NCBI GenBank assembly: GCA_945788325.1
Contig: CALZLL010000023.1
Location: 1-12,602 of the forward strand
Origin: an uncultured Clostridium sp.
GTDB taxonomy: Bacteria > Bacillota_I > Bacilli_A > RF39 > UBA660
Direction: 5' to 3'
DNA: 12,602 nucleotides
Below, in pieces: positions 1-5,835 of the stretch (position 1 is the stretch's first letter; every line of letters starts with the position of its first letter). The translations under genes and the position numbers were made by a program. Below the pieces are notes generated by a model. It was given only the letters and a program-made list of their open reading frames with translations, was not told the DNA's origin and made no database searches.

Positions 1-181
1 TGTCTTGTAAAGTAGTATCCCAAGCATGACCCAAATGTAATTTACCCGTTACGTTTGGTGGTGGTATTACTATGCAAAATGGATCTTTACTCAAATCTCC
101 TGCTTTAAAATAATCTTTGTTAACCCAATTTTCATATTTTCCTTTTTCAACTTCAATATGATTATATTTTTTTTCTAACAT
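1..181 (-). CDS. valS: Valyl-tRNA synthetase, N-terminal fragment (runs off the left edge)
   Basis: This is the start of the class I enzyme that charges tRNA-Val with valine in the cytoplasm. About 60 residues are visible. They open MLEKKYNHIEVEKGKYENWV and reach the motif PPPNVTGKLHLGHA, whose HLGH is the class I HIGH signature in the exact context seen in ValS. Three in-frame ATGs lie close together (190, 187, 181). The Shine-Dalgarno AAAGG at 191-195 is well spaced only for the ATG at 181, so that start is chosen. The start overlaps the end of the preceding gene by 20 bases in another frame, which suggests translational coupling. A valine T-box leader lies upstream of both genes and should raise expression when tRNA-Val is uncharged. 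The rest of the enzyme lies outside the window. Confidence 0.95.
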   Translation of the reverse strand, partial: MLEKKYNHIEVEKGKYENWVNKDYFKAGDLSKDPFCIVIPPPNVTGKLHLGHAWDTTLQD

Positions 182-584
182 TTTCATCATCCTTTCTATA
201 TTTTAAAATAGCACTTAATAATTGATCATATGTTTTTATATTATTAGTTACTTCACAAATTACTTTATCTTCAAAGACGCCAAAATCAATCCTAGGTTCT
301 TTATAAGAACTAAATATAAAATCAGATAATTCTTTTAAAATACTAATTTGATTATCATTAATAACTTTACCTGCAAATATTTCAATTATGTCTCCAATTA
401 TAAATAAAACAACATAATTGTGAGAAGCAAGATCATTATACCCATTTGTTATATTTTCTATTTTTTTATTCATAGCATATTGCTTCGATATATCTATGTG
501 AAATGTATCACCATCAAGTTTTACATTTAATATATCTTGTAATTTTTTATCATCCGGTGAAATTATAATTATTCTACGTTCCAT
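162..584 (-). CDS. Uncharacterised 140-residue protein between the T-box and valS
   Basis: I do not recognise this protein. It is soluble-looking, 140 residues, with alternating charged and Ile/Val-rich stretches. There is one hydrophobic run near residues 57-70 (YVVLFIIGDIIEIFAG), too broken by acids for a confident membrane segment, and a Lys/Asp-rich tail. No cysteine cluster, Walker motif or helix-turn-helix is evident. The start at 584 follows a strong AAAGGAGTG Shine-Dalgarno. It is the first gene after the valine T-box terminator, and its stop lies 20 bases inside valS, so it should be induced together with valS when charged tRNA-Val is scarce. B. subtilis has no gene that I recall at this place between ysxE and valS. 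It may be a lineage-specific protein; no function is assigned. Confidence 0.75.
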   Translation of the reverse strand: MERRIIIISPDDKKLQDILNVKLDGDTFHIDISKQYAMNKKIENITNGYNDLASHNYVVLFIIGDIIEIFAGKVINDNQISILKELSDFIFSSYKEPRIDFGVFEDKVICEVTNNIKTYDQLLSAILKYRKDDENVRKKI

Positions 585-603
585 TTTATCACTCCTTTTA
601 TAT

Positions 604-631
604 TAAAAAAATTCATCCAACAAAGGATGAA
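604..631 (-). terminator. T-box-controlled intrinsic terminator
   Basis: The stem TTCATCC/GGATGAA with a six-base loop is followed by a run of seven T on the minus strand. It lies directly after the T-box core, whose antiterminator would compete with it. Confidence 0.9.
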
Positions 632-838
632 CTTATTTGCCCACGGTACCACCTTAATTCATACTATAAAAGTATGCATCTTAATACTTTAACGCAGTAA
701 TACGTAATTTCCTACTATTATTTCAGAAAAAAAGCTAACAAGCTACCTTCAATTATATTTATTGTAAATTTACACCAACCATTTACTCTCTTTTAATAAA
801 CTATAATTTACTCCTCTTGGTCCTTGCTTTTAAAATAT
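604..838 (-). promoter_or_regulatory. T-box leader, predicted valine (GUA) specifier
   Basis: This is a tRNA-sensing leader RNA. The conserved T-box core AAGGTGGTACCGTGGGC is at 639-655 and carries the UGGU bulge expected to pair with a tRNA ending in ACCA, which fits an A discriminator as in tRNA-Val. Stem I can be traced: AATTATA/TATAATT helix, an AGUA/GAA loop-E pair, and CAAG/CTTG closing the specifier loop. The 3' side of that loop reads GAAGGUAG, placing a GUA (Val) codon at 744-746 followed by a purine. A stem III hairpin (CATACT/AGTATG) is at 660-677 and a terminator at 604-631. It should allow read-through into the small gene and valS when uncharged tRNA-Val is bound. Confidence 0.93.
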
Positions 839-844
839 ATAGAT

Positions 845-873
845 AGTATAACAAATTATTATTATTTTAACAA
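845..873 (-). promoter_or_regulatory. Sigma-A-type promoter of the T-box/valS unit
   Basis: TTGTTA (868-873) and TATACT (845-850) are separated by 17 bases, so transcription should start near 838, just ahead of T-box stem I. The -35 box sits within a perfect dyad, AACAAG-TAT-CTTGTT (869-883), that also covers the stop codon of the upstream pilin-like gene. Confidence 0.8.
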
Positions 874-881
874 GTATCTTG

Positions 882-1376
882 TTATTTACAAATATCTGCT
901 ATATCAACTGATGTATTATCGTCAGTTAAACTATCAGTAAATATTAATTTTCTAAAGCAATTATTATAATTACACTTTCCACCATCACTAACTTCTATTT
1001 TATTACCATCAGAGAGTCCACTTGTTATAGTTATGCCATTAATATTAACATCGATACCTTGCCCCTCAAAATCTTTTGGCCAATAAACAGTACCATATCT
1101 TGATTCAATTTTAACTATGTCATTTCTATCATACCAAGCAGGGCCATTAGAATCACAGACTCCATCAGGTCTTAATTGTATAGCTTTAAATTTAGTACCA
1201 TTTGCTATATTATCTTTATCTTTAAATCGAGTACCATTTACTATATCATCATTAGCTTTACCTATTAAACTACTTGAAGAAGCAATTTGTGCTAAAGCTG
1301 CTCCTAAAAATAATAAAAATGCTATTAATAACGTATATAAAACAGAAGAAACTGCAAATCCCTTATTATTAAGCAT
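882..1376 (-). CDS. Type IV pilin-like / class III signal peptide exported protein
   Basis: This is a 164-residue protein starting MLNNKGFAVSSVLYTLLIAF, followed by more hydrophobic residues. A short polar leader ending in KG, then F and about 20 hydrophobic residues, is the arrangement of prepilins and pseudopilins cleaved by a prepilin peptidase. The usual Glu at mature position 5 is Ser here. The remainder looks extracellular: Gly/Asn/Asp-rich, with four cysteines (one in DGVC, two in GGKCNYNNC, one in ADIC at the C-terminus) that could form disulfides. Residues about 46-69 hold two copies of a 12-residue repeat (DIVNGTRFK, NIANGTKFK). The ATG at 1376 is chosen because AGGAGTG lies 7 bases upstream; an in-frame ATG at 1409 lacks such a site. 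A terminator upstream separates it from the ysxE-like gene. The partner secretion genes are not in the window, so its machinery is unknown. Confidence 0.8.
   Translation of the reverse strand: MLNNKGFAVSSVLYTLLIAFLLFLGAALAQIASSSSLIGKANDDIVNGTRFKDKDNIANGTKFKAIQLRPDGVCDSNGPAWYDRNDIVKIESRYGTVYWPKDFEGQGIDVNINGITITSGLSDGNKIEVSDGGKCNYNNCFRKLIFTDSLTDDNTSVDIADICK
1185..1256 (-). repeat. 36-bp tandem duplication inside the pilin-like gene
   Basis: Bases 1185-1220 and 1221-1256 match at 30 of 36 positions by direct comparison. They encode adjacent 12-residue units with the shared core NGT(R/K)FK just after the hydrophobic N-terminal helix. Confidence 0.8.
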
Positions 1377-1418
1377 ATCAACCACTCCTATTCTTTTATA
1401 TGATAACATTTTTTAGAT

Positions 1419-1449
1419 AAAAAAACCATATTTTTGTAAAAATATGGTT
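1419..1449 (-). terminator. Terminator of the spoVID-like/ysxE-like unit
   Basis: There is a perfect 12-base inverted repeat, AACCATATTTTT/AAAAATATGGTT. On the minus strand it is followed by a run of T; no T run follows on the plus strand, so it works for leftward transcripts. It lies 175 bases beyond the ysxE-like stop codon, which is an unusually long 3' region for this window. Confidence 0.85.
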
Positions 1450-1476
1450 AGCAACTAATTAATTTGTACATATAAT
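1448..1476 (+). promoter_or_regulatory. Possible promoter of the plus-strand small ORF
   Basis: A perfect TATAAT (1471-1476) lies 17 bases after a weaker TTAGCA (1448-1453). The overlapping CATATAATA also fits the sporulation sigma-K -10 pattern CATANNNTA. AT-rich DNA yields such matches by chance, and the predicted start near 1483 would leave a leader of only about 12 bases. Confidence 0.4.
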
Positions 1477-1494
1477 ATGGTAAAGGTGATGTTA

Positions 1495-1683
1495 ATGCGT
1501 CCAAATAATTTCTTTTTAGGTGGCTTTTCTTGGTACGTTATCTTAGTAATAGCTTTTTGCTTTATAACTTTTTATCAAGCTTTAATAACTTTGATATTAT
1601 GTGCTAGATTTCAAGTATTTTTATTATTCATAGACCTTATCATCCTTTTCTTTGGGATATTTTGCCTCATTTTCCATAAATAA
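1495..1683 (+). CDS. Possible small membrane protein (62 residues), antisense to the ysxE-like 3' end
   Basis: The only plausible plus-strand gene in the window. It starts MRPNNFFLGGFSWYVILVIA and is almost wholly hydrophobic, with two predicted membrane segments (about residues 12-36 and 41-60) and very few charges. For: ATG 1495 has a well-spaced AAAGGTG Shine-Dalgarno (1482-1488), a perfect TATAAT lies just upstream, and the region 1495-1623 lies outside any other gene. Against: the last 60 bases run antisense to the ysxE-like gene, where hydrophobic residues arise automatically opposite Lys/Glu/Asp codons, and the minus-strand transcript runs through the whole ORF. The GGF followed by a hydrophobic stretch is reminiscent of tiny YjcZ-type sporulation membrane proteins, but this is only a resemblance. 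Confidence 0.4.
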   Translation: MRPNNFFLGGFSWYVILVIAFCFITFYQALITLILCARFQVFLLFIDLIILFFGIFCLIFHK

Positions 1684-2544
1684 CTTATCAGTAGTCACTA
1701 AATAATTACATAATTTTGCTATTTTTATGGTAGATTTTAATTCGTCTTTTATAAATTCTATTTTAGGAGGTAAAAAAAGAATTATAAACATTAGTTTTCT
1801 TTCATCTGACGTTAGTGGAAATCTTTTTAAGTATTCGTGATATAACTCATTAAAATCATATTTATCATAATTTTCTTTATATAATTTTATAAAGTCATGT
1901 ATTGGACTTCCTCTATAAGCCTTGTTCCAACCTATTAAAACGTTATCATCTTTTCTAATGAGATGATCTGGGCTTAAATTATTATGAAGTAAAACTACTC
2001 TTTTTTTACTTTTATTTTGCATCATTTCATACCAGTTATCAAGCTCTTTCTTGCAAAAATTAAGACAAGAAAAAATTGAAGAACAATTTCTTGCCAACAT
2101 ATATTCAGCAGGTGACATGTATATTTTAGACTCAATCATCGTTATTAAATCATCATAATAACTAAAAGTTGTATCTATGTTATTACCTATATTTTCATAA
2201 ATTTCTTTTATTTCATCTAATGATACATCTTTATAATAAACTGTTTTGTTATGAAGTAATGCATCTATTTTAATAAGATCACTTATTCTTTGTTCCTTTG
2301 GTGTTATGGTATCATTAACATATTCATAAACATAAGTTCTATCATCACAATACTCAAGTCTTGGCAAATAACCAAACCCCCTTGAATTAAGATAGTTATA
2401 TATATCTAATATATTATTTTCATTTGATTTTATAACGTGTTTTTTTTCGTGTTCATCTTTGTATATTATAGTGTTTTTATAAAATTCATATCGTTTAACA
2501 AAAGGACATATTTTTTTTATAGTTCTTTTTAAATCATTATTCAT
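1624..2544 (-). CDS. ysxE: YsxE-like spore-coat-associated protein, kinase fold with lost catalytic residues
   Basis: This 306-residue protein has the layout of the CotS/YsxE branch of the aminoglycoside-phosphotransferase/choline-kinase fold: an N-lobe-like part (to about residue 90), a helical part and a C-lobe. The region that normally holds the catalytic HxD and the metal-binding Asp-Trp is recognisable as HNNLSPDH (187-194) and LIGWNKAYRGSPIHDF (from 203). In them the catalytic Asp is Asn189 and the metal-binding Asp is Gly205, so phosphotransfer looks impossible. The gene follows the spoVID-like gene with an 8-base overlap, the same order as spoVID-ysxE in B. subtilis, and that synteny supports the name. 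No Shine-Dalgarno is evident, so translation is probably coupled. It is probably a coat-related scaffold expressed in the mother cell (inference). The family call is fairly secure, the exact role is not. Confidence 0.72.
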   Translation of the reverse strand: MNNDLKRTIKKICPFVKRYEFYKNTIIYKDEHEKKHVIKSNENNILDIYNYLNSRGFGYLPRLEYCDDRTYVYEYVNDTITPKEQRISDLIKIDALLHNKTVYYKDVSLDEIKEIYENIGNNIDTTFSYYDDLITMIESKIYMSPAEYMLARNCSSIFSCLNFCKKELDNWYEMMQNKSKKRVVLLHNNLSPDHLIRKDDNVLIGWNKAYRGSPIHDFIKLYKENYDKYDFNELYHEYLKRFPLTSDERKLMFIILFLPPKIEFIKDELKSTIKIAKLCNYLVTTDKLFMENEAKYPKEKDDKVYE

Positions 2545-3307
2545 TGTTAGTAGGTATAATTATTTTACTACCAATAACTATGTTATCCAGACTATTATAT
2601 TTTTCCAACTCTTCTTTATCAATACCATATTTTTCTTTTATGTCATCTATTGTTTCATTTTCTCTTATAATATGTACTTTATAAGTTACATATTTTTCTG
2701 TTTCATTTAAAAAACTTGCTGATATATTACTTGCTATATTTTCTCTATTTTCTTCTACTATATCATTTTCTGATATTTCTATATTTTCTTTTGAATTTTC
2801 ACTATTTTTTTCTTCTAAAATATTTTCTTTTTCTCTTTCTTCGTTAGTTTTTATTATTTCTTTTTCATTTTCCACCAAACAATCACTTCTTTCATCATTT
2901 TTTTTATCTTTAGCAGCTGGCACATCAGGTATAACCAACTCTGGTTTTTCAACCTCATCAATCATCTTAACTTCTTTTTTTACGTATACTAAATTTTGAA
3001 CTAAAACATCTATATGAACTCTTAAATACTCATCATTTATTATTTCGTAATAGAAATTATCAATATCTATTTTTACTTTACTTGCATCATACTTATCATC
3101 TAAGGTTATATCAAACGGAACTTCTTTTTCAAACACTTCTTCATTAACACTTATATCATTTATTTTATATTTACCACTAATTGTAAAATTACCAACAATT
3201 GAATCAGCGTTTTCCATTTGTAAATTATGTTCTAAAGCTATACTTGTAATTTCAGATATATCAGTATTAAAGCCTATATCTTTTACAAATGGTATTATTT
3301 GTTTCAT
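2537..3307 (-). CDS. spoVID: SpoVID-like spore-coat morphogenesis protein with C-terminal LysM
   Basis: A 256-residue protein in three parts. Residues 1-120 match the pattern of the SpoVID N-terminal domain, with ISGKYKIN early and EKEVPFDITL...VKIDIDNFYYEI later, where SpoVID has a comparable PVxITIP...VxIDSFDYEL stretch (compared from memory). Residues about 125-205 are a Glu/Lys/Asn-rich low-complexity linker. Residues 209-252 form one LysM domain (YKVHIIRENETI through GSKIIIP). In B. subtilis SpoVID drives encasement of the forespore by the coat, and its LysM domain contacts peptidoglycan precursors. This version is less than half that length, mostly through a short linker. The ATG at 3307 is chosen for its GGAG site 8 bases upstream; the longer in-frame reading to 3400 runs into lon and lacks the family start. 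It overlaps the ysxE-like gene. Confidence 0.8.
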   Translation of the reverse strand: MKQIIPFVKDIGFNTDISEITSIALEHNLQMENADSIVGNFTISGKYKINDISVNEEVFEKEVPFDITLDDKYDASKVKIDIDNFYYEIINDEYLRVHIDVLVQNLVYVKKEVKMIDEVEKPELVIPDVPAAKDKKNDERSDCLVENEKEIIKTNEEREKENILEEKNSENSKENIEISENDIVEENRENIASNISASFLNETEKYVTYKVHIIRENETIDDIKEKYGIDKEELEKYNSLDNIVIGSKIIIPTNNE

Positions 3308-3328
3308 ATCTTCATCTCCATTCAATAA

Positions 3329-3358
3329 AACGTATGCAAAAAAAAGAAGGAAAATGTT
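3329..3358 (-). promoter_or_regulatory. Possible sigma-E-like promoter before spoVID
   Basis: CATACGTT (3329-3336) resembles the sigma-E -10 (CATACANT), with AACATTTT 14 bases upstream as a weak -35. It lies just past the lon terminator, where a separate spoVID promoter would be expected, and B. subtilis spoVID is sigma-E-dependent. The -35 match is poor, so this is tentative. Confidence 0.3.
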
Positions 3359-3371
3359 AATTTTTCTTCTT
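3338..3371 (-). terminator. Terminator of lon, overlapping the lon stop codon
   Basis: Arms AAGAAGAAAAAT and ATTTTCCTTCTT pair at 11 of 12 positions around the loop TAAC, followed by a T run. The TAA stop codon of lon (3357-3359) lies in the loop, so a terminating ribosome would cover the hairpin. Confidence 0.6.
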
Positions 3372-5693
3372 TTTATTAAATATTTCTTGATATACTTCAA
3401 AGTAATTATTAACTAATATTATTTCTGTATTATTTTTAACTTCCAATGGTATATCTTCTAAGTCTTTCTCATTTTGTTTCGGAATAATTATTTTTTTAAC
3501 ACCTGCACGATATGCACCAATCGTTTTTTCTTTTAATCCACCAATTGGTAATACTTTACCAGTAAGGGTCATTTCACCGGTCATAGCATAAGTTTCACTA
3601 ACAACGCTATTTGTTAATGCACTTATTATTGCGGAGGTTAGTGCTATTCCGGCAGATGGGCCATCTTTTTTTATTCCACCTTCAGTTGCGTTTATATGAA
3701 TACATGTATTATCTAAACTTTTTAAATCTACTTTATACTCTTTTGAATGACTCTTAATGTGACCTAAAGCTACTAAAGCGCTTTCTTTCATAACGTCACC
3801 TAAATTACCAGTTAATTTATCACTATCCTTTGAAGGATAAGTAACTACCTCTATTGGAAGGATATCACCACCATATGAAGTATATGCAAGCCCATTTACT
3901 ACACCAGGCGTATTAGTTGATAAAAATTCATTACTTTCAAACTTAGGCTTACCTAAAAACTTTTCTAATTTTTTATCAGTAACCTTTACGTTTATAGTAT
4001 CTTTTTTTTCTTCAAGCATTTGTTTAACGTATTTTCTTACAACTTTATTTATAACTCTTTCTAATTCACGTACGCCTGCTTCTTTTGTATAATCATTAAT
4101 AATTTTTAAGATAACGTCATCACTAAATTTAATATTATTAGATGTTAGTCCATACTCTTCACATGCTAATTTTATTAAATGATTTTTAGCTATAAACAAT
4201 TTTTCATACAATGTATAACTAGATAAGTTAATGATTTCTAGTCTATCTTTTAATTCTTCAGGAATTTGTTCTATATAATTAGCGGTTAATATAAACATTA
4301 TCCTAGATAAATCATAAGGCTCTTCAACATAATTATCATAAAATTTATCGTTTTGTTCCGGATCAAGAACCTCTAGTAAACTACTTGCAGGATCTCCTTT
4401 AATATCCTTTGTCATCTTATCTACTTCATCAATTAAGAATACTGGGTTACTTGAACCACATTTTTTCAAAGCATTTATTATTCTACCTGGATTTGCACCC
4501 ATATAAGTTCTTCTATGTCCAATAATTTCTGCTGGATCATTGACCCCACCAACTGATATTTTAACAAACTTTCTGTTCATCGCATCCGCGATTGATTTTG
4601 CAAGTGACGTTTTACCAACACCTGGAGGGCCTACTAAACATATTATAGGCGCCTTGTTAGAAACACTACGTTCCTTAACTGCTAAATATTCAACAATACG
4701 TTCTTTTATATCTTCTAATCCATAATGAGACGAATCTAATACTTCTTTTACCTTTTTTAAATCTTTGTTATCTTTTGTATAAACATTCCATGGTAAATTA
4801 ATTAACACATCAATATAGTTTCTAATTATTCCTATTTCTGGTGATGTTGATGGAGTTGACTCATATTTTTTTAACTCTCTATCTAGTTTTTTTAATATGT
4901 TTTTAGGACATTTAAGCTTTTTAATTTTTTCTTTTATTTCTTCTATTTCATCGTCTTTAGAAGATACATCACCTAATTCTTCTTTTATTAATCTTATTTT
5001 TTCTCTTAAAATAAACTCGGTTTGATTCTTATCCATTTCTTTTTTTAGTTTTGTATCTAATTTCTTTTCTATTTCAAAAACATCTAACTCTTTTTGAATA
5101 TCTTCCAAATCCATCATTACCCTGGTATGTGGATTTATAGTTGTTAAAAACTCATATCTACGTTCAAATGAAATAGGCATGTAATTAGCTACAACATCCG
5201 CTAATTTACTTACTGTTGTAATATCATCTATAAAGCCTAATATACTATTAGAAGCATAAGGAACCGAATTAATGTAGTTTTCCAATTCTTGTTTTAACTT
5301 TCTAACTAAAGCACTTTCATCTGATGCATCAATCGCATATTTAGTTGGAGATTTAACAGTTGCTGCAAATATATCATCTTCATTATCATATGGCATATAA
5401 TTTTCAATTACAGCACGTTTTTTACCTTCTATAGTTACACGCGTGCATCCATTAGGTAAAATAGTTTTCTTAGTTATTTGTCCAACTATACCTAATTTAG
5501 GCAATTTACTTATTTCTATTCTTTCTTCTAGATAATCTTTAGGAGAAACTAAAAGTACGTAACCATCATGGTTATTACTTGCAAGTTCAATTATTTTAGT
5601 ATCTAGTTCATCAATTAAATCTATCTTAAGTTCAGCATAAGGAAGAACGATAATTCCTCTTAAAAGTATTACTGGTAAATCCTGCTTCAACAT
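3357..5693 (-). CDS. lon: ATP-dependent Lon protease (LonA type)
   Basis: A 778-residue cytoplasmic AAA+ serine protease of essentially full family length, which degrades misfolded and regulatory proteins. The N-terminal substrate-binding domain opens LPVILLRGIIVLPYAELKID and continues to about residue 200, followed by a charged coiled-coil (about 205-280). The ATPase carries Walker A GPPGVGKT (355-362) and Walker B FLIDEVDK (419-426). The S16 protease domain has Ser680 in DGPSAGIA and Lys723 in GGLKEK, the catalytic dyad. Every key residue is present. The ATG at 5693 follows a strong AAGGAGG site. It has its own promoter and a terminator at its stop codon. It lies just after tig, as lonA lies near tig in B. 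subtilis, though clpX and lonB are absent between them. No membrane segment is seen, which agrees with LonA rather than LonB. Confidence 0.98.
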   Translation of the reverse strand: MLKQDLPVILLRGIIVLPYAELKIDLIDELDTKIIELASNNHDGYVLLVSPKDYLEERIEISKLPKLGIVGQITKKTILPNGCTRVTIEGKKRAVIENYMPYDNEDDIFAATVKSPTKYAIDASDESALVRKLKQELENYINSVPYASNSILGFIDDITTVSKLADVVANYMPISFERRYEFLTTINPHTRVMMDLEDIQKELDVFEIEKKLDTKLKKEMDKNQTEFILREKIRLIKEELGDVSSKDDEIEEIKEKIKKLKCPKNILKKLDRELKKYESTPSTSPEIGIIRNYIDVLINLPWNVYTKDNKDLKKVKEVLDSSHYGLEDIKERIVEYLAVKERSVSNKAPIICLVGPPGVGKTSLAKSIADAMNRKFVKISVGGVNDPAEIIGHRRTYMGANPGRIINALKKCGSSNPVFLIDEVDKMTKDIKGDPASSLLEVLDPEQNDKFYDNYVEEPYDLSRIMFILTANYIEQIPEELKDRLEIINLSSYTLYEKLFIAKNHLIKLACEEYGLTSNNIKFSDDVILKIINDYTKEAGVRELERVINKVVRKYVKQMLEEKKDTINVKVTDKKLEKFLGKPKFESNEFLSTNTPGVVNGLAYTSYGGDILPIEVVTYPSKDSDKLTGNLGDVMKESALVALGHIKSHSKEYKVDLKSLDNTCIHINATEGGIKKDGPSAGIALTSAIISALTNSVVSETYAMTGEMTLTGKVLPIGGLKEKTIGAYRAGVKKIIIPKQNEKDLEDIPLEVKNNTEIILVNNYFEVYQEIFNKKKKN

Positions 5694-5734
5694 AAAAATT
5701 CCTCCTTCAGCATAAATATAAATTTTTACTTTTT

Positions 5735-5762
5735 ATTATAAACCAAGAAAATCAAAAGTCAA
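5735..5762 (-). promoter_or_regulatory. Sigma-A-type promoter of lon
   Basis: TTGACT (5757-5762) and TATAAT (5735-5740) are 16 bases apart, one base short of ideal. The predicted start lies about 35 bases before the lon ATG. I looked for a CtsR operator around it and found no properly spaced heptad pair. Confidence 0.85.
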
Positions 5763-5803
5763 GAAATATGACGTAATTTGTATCTGGAAATAATTAGATA
5801 ATT

Positions 5804-5826
5804 AAAAAGCACTCATTTAAGAGTGC
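5804..5826 (-). terminator. Terminator of tig
   Basis: GCACTC/GAGTGC around a six-base loop (5809-5826), then TTTTTAATT on the minus strand, beginning 10 bases beyond the tig stop codon. Confidence 0.9.
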
Positions 5827-5835
5827 AATTATTAT

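Noticed and set aside
869..883. Dyad AACAAG-TAT-CTTGTT as terminator of the pilin-like gene
   Set aside because: The stem is only 6 bases with a 3-base loop and no T run follows; an operator or chance dyad is at least as likely.
1117..1416. Plus-strand open frame across the pilin-like gene
   Set aside because: It is fully antisense to a gene with a good Shine-Dalgarno and recognisable signal; its hydrophobic ends merely mirror the other strand.
3308..3400. Longer N-terminus for the SpoVID-like protein
   Set aside because: The extension overlaps the lon terminus and its terminator, has no Shine-Dalgarno and does not fit the family start; the ATG at 3307 does.
4540..4725. Plus-strand open frame opposite the lon Walker A region
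   Set aside because: It is antisense to conserved ATPase codons, without a ribosome binding site.
5741..5775. CtsR operator at the lon promoter
   Set aside because: Two GTCAA/ATCAA-like heptads are present but 7 bases apart, not the spacing of a CtsR site; likely just the TTGACT -35 and AT-rich spacer.
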